Part shown: positions 42,101 through 54,100 of the stretch, piece after piece
How the letters are laid out: each line of letters begins with the position of its first letter
Numbering within the stretch: position 1 is the first letter of the stretch
Source of the DNA: Notospermus geniculatus
Lineage: Eukaryota > Nemertea > Pilidiophora > Heteronemertea > Lineidae
Direction: 5' to 3'
Assembly: GCA_002633025.1 (NCBI GenBank)
Contig: NMRB01000196.1
Location: 384,298 to 448,297, forward strand
DNA length: 64,000 nt
Position numbers and translations under genes: made by a program
The notes under the pieces: generated by a model
What the model was told of the DNA's origin: nothing
Databases searched by the model: none
The model's input: only the letters and a program-made list of their open reading frames with translations

Positions 42101-45100
42101 GTGTGGTGTCTATCAGCACTCCGTCTGACGTTGCACTCGTACACATACCGACTCCATTACAGGCGGTCACTGTGACGTAATACGTCTTGCCCTGGCGCAA
42201 TGGCGTTGCTAGATTGGCCACAGTTGCTTCTGAAAGGAAAATAGAGTCACCGTATAGCTTTCCCCTGAACTCCTGTGGATATTATTTTGATACGTCACAT
42301 GCGTGAGTGACGCATCCATTTTGGTTCCCGAAGCCGCCTCTAGGGCAAGCAGGCTTCGGCTCTTGCTGCCATTTTATTGCTGACGTCATCGTAGGAGTCC
42401 AAATTTCGTTTTCCCTCTGTTTAAAAAACGGTTCTGCGCTTTTGTTACATATCTGCAACAGATACAAACATTCTCATCAAGAAACTTCCTCGGTGTTGCC
42501 ATTCCGCGCGATTCGGCATGTTCGATTACATTTAGCACCCACGTGGCTAATCTGTTGAGGTTTAAAGGGATACTGTCCACATTTAATGCTAAATTTGTAA
42601 GTTGAACCTTTATGTTTGATTCCTTAATGCTTTTACTTTGTGCCTTTGCAATGGTGGCAGGTAACAGACCCATCCAAATAAGAAACACAAGTAGGCCTAG
42701 TTGCGATGGTCCCTTCATACTTATCACTAATGATTTGGCTGCGGCGCTGATGGACTGGTTTATATGTGTCAAGGACCCTTACTTAAAGCTGACGTGAACG
42801 AACAAAAAGCCCCCATGCGACGAGCAAGAGAATTGCAAACGCCCTGCAAACACCTCAAACGAAGGCTCAGAACATGATACACCCCACGACGCCAGGAGGG
42901 CGCCACCTTATTTGCCTTCAGGCAACAGAGCTGTCAACATCTCCGGATACCTCTTACACTACTCAAAGAAAAAAAAGTTGTAGTCATTTAGACGGGATTC
43001 GAACCGCCGACCGTCTGATATCATATGTAATCCACCGCTCTATCCACTCGGTCAATGAGCCAACTGACAGGGTCATGATTTATGTTTGTCATAGACATAG
43101 GCCTTCGACTTACGTTATAATGCTGCGAATAAAAGAAAACATGTGAAGTCTTCCAACAAGTTCGGTGGCCGAATGGGGAAGACAGCGGGACAGAGATAAC
43201 AAGGCGCGGGTTCGATTCCCAGCTGGGTCAAATTTTTTTCTTTGAAAAAAGTGTTCAGCAGGCGCTCACCATAGGATGTTGACACCTCGAAAGCTCGATG
43301 ATAAATAAGGTGGCGCCCTCCTGACCTCGTGGGGCCTATCATGTTCTGAGCCTTCGTTTGAGGTATTTGCAGGGCGTATGCAATTCTCTTGCTCGTCGCA
43401 TGAGGGCTTTTTGTTCGTTCACGTCAGCTTTAACCAGTGCCCCTCGTGAACTCACCAGTCATTGTGCCAACGGGGTGCTCCCTTATGACGTCACTACAGC
43501 GAGGGCAGGTCCCTATCGACCAGCTGTACGAGGCAATACCAGAATGTTGATCACTGAAGCCCTCCCAGTATGCTGAGATGGTACTGGCATCCTTTTGGTA
43601 GTCTTGGTCCTTTTTCTCCGCTGTTGCTTGGTCCCTTCGCCCGTCAAACACGTGTCCTTTGGTGGGTGGTGAGGCGTCGTACGTCTTCGGCCAATCAGTG
43701 GCCATGCTGTGAAGGCCAGCTCTATTTATAGCCTACAAAAGGATATGAATGATAGCATATAATGTTTCACATGTTCCAGCTGAACAACAACAGAACGAAT
43801 TTGCAATACACAAAAATAGCCCGAGATATTTGAATCAACATCTATGTTCTGAAGTGACGATATTACAGCCGTATTTGGAACAGCGTAATTTGACAAAATT
43901 ACATTTTTTTGGCTGCGCCACTACATGAAATGGCATAGCCAAAAATTGTTCTGTGCACCTTTATTCGTGGCTGTGCCACGTGGGTGTACGTTACTCCTCA
44001 CTAAATCAAGTCGGTTTGATATTTCGCAGTGTATGGCACAGCCACAGGGACTTCGAAACGGCTCTGCAATCATCTGCACGCAGTGGTGCAGCGGTATTTT
44101 GGTCTCATTGGCTACAACACACATAGCGTTGTGCCAAATAAAGCCGAGCTCCTTTCTTCTGGATGGGCGGAGTCTTACCGTTACTGATACATAGTACACG
44201 TGACCTTCGTGGAGGCTCAGCTCGTCAGATACATCACGTGTCTGGGTCGTTTGTTTCTTTGGCATGACGTCAGCATAACCCGGCTGTGAACCAATGTACC
44301 ATTCGTAATGCGAGATACCAGATTCCTTATCGTAGAACAAGCCTTCAAAGCTAAAATAAAGATTAGGCTCCTGGTATAAAATAGTGAGATTTCGCTAATA
44401 GTGAGTTTTTGCAAATCGCGAAATACGAAGTACGAAATACGAAATTCAACTTCATTTCCAGGACCTAATGTATTTCTGGAGATGGTTGGTACCACAAATG
44501 TCCCTGCTGCCAGTGCGTTTTTTAGCGAACCGGTGTCTTGTAAGACCGAGAGAGTTGTGGGGCATCTTGAATTTTTAAATTTCCACTTCGTATCTACGCA
44601 GGCACGCATGTGCCAAGCACGCTCACTGACACCACGACCAAAAACAATATGGTTCCCGATCTTGATGATCGGGAACCATAATTAGAAAATAAGTAATGGC
44701 TGCACATCACATGAGAATTTATCTGTCTCATCTCATCTTTCGAAGTGTAAAAGAATCTAATGACCCCCGATATGTGATCCCCCAACAATACAATTACGGA
44801 TTAAGCGGCACCATTCAGTTGGACTCTAGAGAGACCAGGGGCCGTATGCATAAAACATCTTAAGTGCACCTAAGATGTTTTATGCATACGGCCCCAAGGG
44901 GACATCAGGAGGGTGGGGGCATTAGATTCTATCACACCAATGACAGGTGAATTCATTTTGGTCCTTGTTTATATTTATTACTGACCTGAGCTCCACCTTT
45001 TTGCTCGTCGTAAAACGGTTATCAAGGTTGACGGATGTTTTTAGGGGAGGCGTTGTGTCTATCATGACACCTGGACTCGTTGCAGTCGCTGACCGGCCGA

Positions 45101-48100
45101 CGTAATCCGTGCCTCTTACTGTAGCATAATAAGTGTGACCGTCTTGAAGGCTGAGTCCATGTGCAACATATTTCGTCACCAATCCCACCTCCTGATAACC
45201 GACGATGTCACTGTACCCAGGATATGAACCTGTAATGATGGTAGTGGCATATTTAACCCCCTAAACATACTATGAACTCCCACTTACCTGTCCCATTCCT
45301 GAACTCAGAAAAATGCCCAAATCCGAAGTTGAAGATATCGCACGCTGTCATTCTTTGCCAGGCCCGGGAGTTGGACAAGTAGGTGGACAGGACATTACTA
45401 GGGAGTTTTCGCAAAGCCCCCCAAACGCCAACGCTAACGCCAAACCCATTGTTCGATGGCGGGACGAGAGCACTGAACAAAAGGATAGACGTTCGCGTTG
45501 GTGTTTCGGGGGCTTTGCGAAAACTCCCTATTGTTTCTGACCATACCCGCAGCCCATTTAATTACATGTATCTTCACCTTAGGATTTAGTCACTTTTTGC
45601 CGAGTTCAGGAATGGGACGGGTAAGTGGGAGTTTAGAGTACATGTAGGCTATGTACTGAAAGAAGTAAGTTTCATGTCATTTGTACAGCATGTATAGTGA
45701 GTTGGGCTGAAAGGGTAAATGTCGTCCTGGGTATATACATTGTACAAAGATTACCCTCAATCTTCACTAAAACAATAGCCTGGGTGTACTTTCGGTAGCC
45801 GAACATTACCCAGCATCGTAGTATGACACCTGGATTCGAGGTTGTCTCGCCCGTGGTCACGTGACCGCCTGAAGAAAGTCATGAACAGCTACACTCAACA
45901 AGTACCGCGGCGCGAGACCGCGAGATTCCACCGGATTTCTAAATAGGACTCGTTCCTAGGCATTTGATTGCGGAAGCTGGAGGATGTTCGGGTACCGAAA
46001 CTACACCCAGGGTATTGTTTCAGTGAAGACTCAGATCCTGGGTAATCTTTGTATATGTATGTACCCAGGACGACATTTACCCTTTCAGCGTGAGTTGGTG
46101 ACGTGGCTACAAAATATCAAGGCCGGGGTTATTTACACGGCATCGTGTACCGAACGCCGGAACTGACGTTGCGTTCACGGCAAATCCGTGTACCGAACGC
46201 GGGAAACTGACGTTCCGTACACGGATTCCGTGTACCGAATGCCAGAATTATCGTTGTGTACACGGATTCCGTGTACAGATATACGGTACACGGCCCTTCT
46301 TTTCTCATTCTGCTATTCATATTTCTCACAAATTTGATTTTGAAGCAATAAAATCGTTTCTCTTTCTCATGTTTTTTTGTAATCTCGACAAAACAGCTTT
46401 TACCGATTATAGGCCAGGTTAAAAAAAGTTGGTTAGCATCCTTCAACTCTCAATTTTCTGAGGAGGGAGGGATTCGAGGATTTTTAAAATTTTTTATTGA
46501 GTTTGAAATGCATGTTACAATGGTAACCGTGGCAACCAGAGGAAAATTCAAAATGTAATAGTTTTGAATTGAAACAAAAACTACTTCCAGGCCCAGGATC
46601 CTGGCCCGATCCTTTAAAATTGTGTTGTTTTATTTAAGTGCCCGGCGTACCGCACCTATCTTTTATCGCTCTTTTGGTGGTTTTTTGAAAGTTTTTTGAA
46701 AATAAAAAAATGCGGAGGGGTGATTTCATTGGCGGGAGGGGATGCTATAAGCAACTGTTTTTTTACATGGCCTTACACGGATTGTGTCGGCCAACTGCCA
46801 ACTGTAAAAACTGGCTATCAAAAACTCCTTAGACCTAGGCCACGGAGGCGATTTGTTATGTGACATTTTTGACTTAGAAACTTTTTCCAAAATAAAAAGA
46901 ACGAAATGTAAATTATGGAGAAAAAAACATCCAACACAGCAGCTAGGGCTTTGGAGGATGAAAAAAAAGTGCGGCACAGGTGGGGCTCGAACCAGTAACC
47001 TTGAGTTCAGTAGGCAAGCGCTCTAGGCCTACCGCCTGAGCTAACCGGCCTTGGATACCTGCCATCGAATACGAAATTTCTTGATGCGTTTAGGCCTGAC
47101 CCTAACCCGGCCGCGAAATTTTTTTTCCCACATGAGTTCGGGACACCAACTTTATCTCATTTGCATACAGCCAATCAGGGCTGTTGTTGACGTAAACATG
47201 GTGGAGCACGTGTACATTCGGAACACTTTGGGACTTTCCGTCATGCTCCGGAAAATCTGGCACAGTTTCAAGCTCTAAGTTGGTTTTACTATTAGAATGT
47301 TTTACTATTAGAATGTAGTTGTGGTTTGAAAAGTATTAGAGGCATGCTGCAGATCATTACCAACAGAGAGTCCTGACTCATATAGGCCTACTATTTGGTT
47401 ACTTTTTGGTTACTATGTATTTGGTTATTTTGGTGACATGAAATGAAATCTTTGATTAAATGGATATATATGACTCTAATCTGATTATTGTCTTTCTGAA
47501 ATTTTCTGAAGAGGACACTCTGAAAAGTGATGAAATAGGACTCCGAATTAGAGAGAAATTATTTCGCCTCCTCAAAATTTGGACTAGGCTTACTTTTGAA
47601 GCGAGAGGGAGACTTGACCTCCAGCAGATCAAACTGCACTGTTTTGATTTTGACTAAAAAAGTACTTTTTGGCGACTTTTAATCCCCCATCTATTTTGGG
47701 GTGAAAATTTGGGCCCAAATCACCCCCAACTGTCATCCCTACGAAAAACATGGATATGGATGTTTACATAATGTTATTTTTGGCTTCGATCGGGGGGGGG
47801 GGGTCTACCCACCACCTGACCATATTGAATCTTGCCTTCATCGTCAAGGTTCATCGTCATAAATGCGGATTTATTGAACACTGCCACCTATCATCCAACG
47901 AAACAATTTATCTGGGTAAGTTGCGCACGTGCTCCACCATGTTTACGTCAAGAGCAGCCCTGATTGGCTGTATGCAAATGAGATAAGGTTGGTGTCCCGA
48001 ACTCATGTGGGAAAAAAGATTTCGCAACCCGGCCTAGCCCTAACCATTCCCTATACATGCTTTTGTCCCCCCTAATCCTCCCAAACTTCATAAACTAGCC

Positions 48101-51100
48101 CAACACAAAATACCACGTGGAGCGCGGACCCGTGGATGTGAGTAATAGATGCGAGTCAAATGGCGCGCTTGTCAGCACTCTTACATGTATTTGATTAATC
48201 AGAATTTTCCGTGGACGCAACGACACTTCCGGCATTCGGTTCACGATGCCGTGTAAATAACCACTTCGAAATATCAAAGGTACAAAAGGCACAAAATTGA
48301 CACACAAAATGATAATAAACAAGAAGTCAATCTCCAGAATTCACGAATTTTCGACCCCAACCGGGGTCTTTTTCAAGTGGAACTTTACAATCTGAAACTC
48401 TAGAAAAGACTGAGCTGAAACCCGAATGTAGAACTACATAAATCTGTGTAGACAGGACAAACAAGCAATTAAGGAAAGAATAGCGACCAAGCCCCACNTG
48501 TCCAGCGGCCACCCGTGGGGCTTGGTCGCTATTCTTTCCTTAATTGCTTGTTTGTCCTGTCTACACAGATTTATGTAGTTCTACATTCGGGTTTCAGCTC
48601 AGTCTTTTCTAGAGTTTCAGATTGTAAAGTTCCACTTGAAAAAGACCCCGGTTGGGGTCGAAAATTCGTGAATTCTGGAGATTGACTTCTTGTTTATTAT
48701 CGAAATATCAAATGGGGTCTGTGATAAAGAAATACGCTTACCCACTGCAACCGCATAAGACTTTATTCCCGTTTTATGAGGAGATTTCCCTCGCTCCTCC
48801 ACATCCACGAATTCAGACCAGTTGATATCCAGCTCTGTGTTGGAAGTCTGAAGAATGAAGGAAAGGGGTTAGCTGGTTGTTGACCCGCTAAGTGTTGCAC
48901 AGCGGGATGAAACTTTTCTTTCTTTTTGACTTAACAATAGCGAGGTTTCGCAAATCTGACGAAACACGACGTAAGCAATACGAAATTCAACTTCATTTCC
49001 AGGACCTAATGTATTTCTGGAGATGGTTGCTATCACAAATGTCCCTACTGCCGGTGCGTCTTTCCGACAGAGTTACATGTAGACTGCATCTTGAATTTTT
49101 AAATTTCAACTTCGCAACAACGAAGTGGCAACAAAAAATAAATTTCAAAGCTTAAAATACACCATAACTCTATCGGTCGTACGTCATACCAGGCGGTCAT
49201 AACACATTACGTCATTTAACTGAAGTCCAATTTCGTATGTCGTACTTCGTGTTTTCGTACTTCGTGTTTCGTCAGATTTGCGAAATCTCACTTGTGTGAA
49301 TTCTCCTAATGGTGAATTCTCCTAATATAGCGTATTACGCTCTCAGCGTTTCACACATTATTACCCCAGCCTATGATTCAGAAACCTTTCTGTAGAAACC
49401 AACGGGCAGCCACAATATAGCGCACACGATGGACATTTCAGGCCAGTTGAGAGTTACAGAGTGGCACGGCCGGGGATCGAACCCGCGACCTTCCGATCAC
49501 GAGTCCACAGCCCTACCCATTATGCCACCGTGCTCCCCGTACAGGGGGTCTAACTCCTTACTACATAGCCTGAGTTTGAACGGCAGGAAGTATTTCTCGT
49601 TTAGTTTGTGGTGTGGAAAATACGTAATAGACCCGCGAGGGAAACCTGACCATCTTAAAGGACCACTGTATTGCATCTTTCTGTCGACAGCCGGCGCCAC
49701 CGGCACCATGCTCCAATACTGTAGTTAAGCCTTTCGCCCCAGTGTTGGAGAATGTATGATTACAGTCTCGATCACCCAGCCGCTGGGGATCGAACAAGTT
49801 TGTGTAGCAGTACTGCGGAACGAAACGGCTGTCTGCGCGAGACTAGTTGCATGCGGTAGTTTACCAAGTCGTTAATAGCGGTCTCCCTTAACGCGGGTAG
49901 GTGTAACGCAGGATTGGGAAGCAATACTGTGGTCCTTTAATGAGTAAATTTAGTGACTCGATTTCTCTTACAAGGTAAAAGGCGTCCTGTTCCTTCTCCG
50001 AGCCGACCCAAACTTTCCCTGGTTTTGGGTCCGTGAGATCTGCGGTGATGCCATCGCTACAACTGTTCACCTCTTCGAGGGTTTCGGTCCATTTTTCGTG
50101 TTTGATGGTGAGTGAATCGGCGTGAACACAGATGTAATATCTCTTCCCGTGTTCTAGGGTCATTTCTACATTGACGTATTCATTTTCTGTAAAATATGTG
50201 TCAAAAACTCACGTAGCTACAATACAGGCGAGGCGACCTGGATCATACATGTAATCTAACCTGATCGTACGAAAATACATTTGTTGTAGTGTCCCACTGG
50301 CGACTTTTGCCCACGACAAGGGGCAAATCTGAAGTCTGCGATATTCCCGCGACAAGCTGTGCAATTTAAATTAGCATTCGTAGTTTTTCGCGAGTTGTCA
50401 ACTGGTCGCTGATTGGTCGAACACTCGCAGGTCAAGACGAAGTTAGTCGTTGGTGGTCGTAGATGCTCGTATATGTAGATGCCCGTAGTTTCTTCGCACA
50501 TTACATGTAGATATAGTCCGACACAACCTTCGCGCGACCCAAAGGAATGCGGAAATACGAAATCTGACAACAGCTTGCGGCTACCTAATTGTACGTGTGA
50601 AAGTAGAGGAGAGTATAATTTGGTCACGCTGTCCAATCGGTTATTCAAGAGTCATGTGTTGAATAAGATTTGTGGTCAGCCTGTGGTTTGTGGTAAGCCT
50701 ACTTCCGCATTCCACTGGCTCGCGCGAAGGTTGTGTCGGACTATACTCGAGGTTACTCTTCCATAACCAAGACCTACGATCCTGTACGGTTATGTACGAC
50801 ATGGGTGCGACCTATATGTAAGCCCGGCCTAATAGTCGGGTCAAAATACGAAATACCCGAAACAAATTGCAACAAAAGCTTTTTTGACGGTTTTTTGTTC
50901 TACTGAATATATGGGAAATAAAATTGCACAGAATCGCAACCAGAGAAAAGTAGAAATCCGTTGCCATAGCAACAATTTCCACTGCTATTTGGTCATGAAA
51001 TATTAGTGGACTTTCATTATTTCAACCTAATCATAAATTGAATAAGAATCCATATAGAAAACCATCGTACGACACTCTGTTAAAAGTTCTGTAATCGTGT

Positions 51101-54100
51101 ACCCCATTTTGACCCGACCAACCAATGTCAAAATCAGCACAAAATGTCATTGAATGTGACTCTTGGATTCTGGTTTTAGATTCAACAGACAGGAGCGTTA
51201 AGGGGCATGACGTAATGACGCCACGTGATACAACATCATCTCTTGCGTCATGATGAAACTTTAATTCATGGACAGGACAGCATAACTATTAACAACTTTA
51301 GATACTAGTAACCGAGGTGACAAAAGAGTAATGAAATTCATTAAAATTGAAGAAAAACCGTTGCCATGGTAACCAGGAAAGTAGAGGAAATACGCGATGT
51401 ACCAGAAAATGTGAGTTGGATGATGTGTATGATTGTCCAAAAATGTCGAGGAAAAACGACCAAAATTGGCGAAAACATTAAGAGAAAACCATTTTAACTG
51501 AAAAACAGGCTCGGCCATTTTTTAGTATTTTGACCCGACTATTATAGAAGTGAAAGAACATGGATGTTGCTTTTCATCGTAGGAATTAAATGATATCAAA
51601 ACGCCATCCATACCAGTAGTTCCACATTTCTCTGCAGTCGGAGCAGCACACGGGTCTTTGTAAATCATCTTATCTGGTCGTTTGGAGTGGGAGAAGGCGC
51701 TCAGAGTTGGATCAGAAATGACAGCAAACTTGTACTTCTTGTGTCTGAGTCTTGGCCAGGTCGCTGACAGGATGTTGTTGTAAGGGGTAAAATCCTTGTC
51801 CGGGTACGGCCACAGTTTGTTTTTATCTTTCTTTATGTTCGTTCCTTTGGTTGGTATAGGTTTCTTGGTGGCTAGAAAATGGAAAAGGTCCCGACTTAAA
51901 AACACAAATTCGGACAAAGGTAAACACACATAGACCTTTACAACAAAGGTTGCGGTCTAACAGGTCTCACCATATGACGTAAGAAGCGTAATACCATTAA
52001 ACATGGCCGCTGGCTCGCTACGCTGGTCAAGTGGGCCATGGGCAGAAACGTTTTAGGTAAAATAAATACGGAGGTTTAGAAATCAAATGAAAAACGTAAA
52101 CGTTAACGACAAAGTTATTTTTCTACCGAAAATGCAATATAAAATCTGGTTTTAATGTTTTAGTATGAAAAATAAAGTTCTAACGTTTCGGCTACGTTTA
52201 TCGTTTGATTTCTAAACCTCCCTATTGCCTATGAGGATGCGTTTGATAATGTTATCGATGAGTTTCTCTCTGAGGAGCCGTCTTGCCAAAATTAGTCTTG
52301 GTCATGGGATTTCCCTCACTGGGGGATGGGAGAACCAATCATCTGTCATTCTGGAAGTGAATTCCCACAGTGATGACCTAACTTTGGCAAGATGGCTGCG
52401 AAACTCATCTACACAATGTACATGTACCCTAAACTCCCACTTACCTGTCCCATTCGTGAACTCGGAAAAAAATGATAAGTCCTAAGTTGAAGATAATGGG
52501 GTGGGGAATGGTCAGAAACAGTAATGTCCTGTCCACTTACTTGTCCCACTCCCGAACCTAGCAAAGAATGACAGCCTGCGATATCTTCAACTTAGGGTTT
52601 AGTCATTTTTTCCGAGTTCAGGAATGGGACAGGTAAGTGGGAGTTGAGAGTATACCATGCCTGGACAATGTTTGGCCACGACGTCATGTGGGAGAACTGG
52701 TAGGTCACCATCTTTGTTGGAAACGACTATAGGATCCCAAAATTCACCCATTTTCACATTTTGACATTGTTACATCCTTATTGGACTCGGAGTTCTTAAG
52801 GCGAGACAGGCTCTTTAAGCAAGTTCAATGCTTCCCTGGTTCTGAACCACACGGAATTGGTCCGGTTCACACACGGAATTGGTCCGGTCCGGTAAAAAAT
52901 CTATCAAATGGACCTCGGCGTTGTTGTATCCGGAAAACTCGGGGCAAACGGACTGGAAACGGATCGGATCCGTGCGCCAATGAACCTTGCTAATACCCCC
53001 ATCACACTGAGCTAGTTCTCAGTACGTTCTTGAAAATTTTGCCGAACGGGCTCAAACTGTGTGCGAACGGAGTGGACGTAGTGGCAACGTTTTACAGTCT
53101 TTTTACGAACTTCGTGGATGGGAAGGGTGCTCCAGTACATCGAAGCATTATTTGGCCAAGGGTACACGTTCTAGCCCGTTTTACGATTTTTTTAGGACGG
53201 GGCAGGACGTTTTGAGAACGACTTCAGTGTGATGGGGGTATTAAGCAGGTTCAATGCTTCCCTGGTTCTCGCCCCGTATTCATAAAGCTACTTAAGTCTA
53301 AGTATGATATTTATCTTTTGTGTTGAACAAAGGATAAGTGTCACACTTAGACTTAAGTAGTTTTATGAATACGGGGCCTGAACCATACCTTCGTCAATCT
53401 CTGGTGTCCCATAGGCGTCAATGACGGTCGGTACGTAGGGTTTCAGACCATCGCACGGTTTGATTTCCTTAGATATGGTTGTGCCGAGTCCCGACTTGGA
53501 TACGCCGCGTAAGGCGAAACGATAGCATTCCTTAAAGGCGAGGGGGTGGGGCAAGACGACACTGAATTCACCCTGGAAGAGGGAATACATAAGGTGAAGG
53601 AATAACTAACAGATCGGCACAAACCTAGCGGCGGTTGCAGAACTAAATCTACTGTGCGGCAGCCCATAACAATAGCTTCTTGATACTCTCGGTTGGGATC
53701 CNTTCGGGGGGGGGGGGGCTGCACTTAGTGAGGAACCGGACTATCTAACGTCACGACGTGGCGCTGCGATCGATGTGACCGAAGGTTCTTTTTTCAACGT
53801 GATTTCCAGTCATTTCCACTTCTAACTACTGGCGTGAAATAAACCCTATTTTTTCGGTCGCATGACATTAAAATTTACACCATCTTGTCGCGGATGAAAA
53901 TTTCTGCTATTTCTTTGCTTTTTTCCCTTAAAATAAAGAGGTAGGATGGCGATAACGGCAACGTCTTTATCTCATTTTTTCCTGTAGAAAAATGTAGAGC
54001 TGATTTTTTCATGACGCAACGTCAACACATAAAACGACGTCAATGACGTCGGTTCGGTCACATCGATCGCTGCGCCGACCTGTCGGGATAAACGGCGGGC

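Larger units (their letters stand above)
42787..43429. mobile_element. TTAA-flanked foldback with two tRNA-like heads
   Basis: TTAA at 42783-42786 and 43430-43433 flanks 643 bp. Inverted arms of about 150 bp begin AGCTGACGTGAACGAACAAA. Inside, near the ends of the arms, are two tRNA-like units facing opposite ways (42991-43062 minus, 43160-43230 plus). It ends 26 bp from an exon border. Confidence 0.85.

Noticed and set aside
48360-48380. Hammerhead ribozyme in the PLE tail
   Set aside because: Only a loose resemblance; the core CUGANGA is not present, so it is left as a note in the findings.
51545-51613. Extension of the exon at 51614 as far as a stop near 51522
   Set aside because: The phase-1 donor GTATGG at 51613 fits the next exon; the extension reads into a MITE end.
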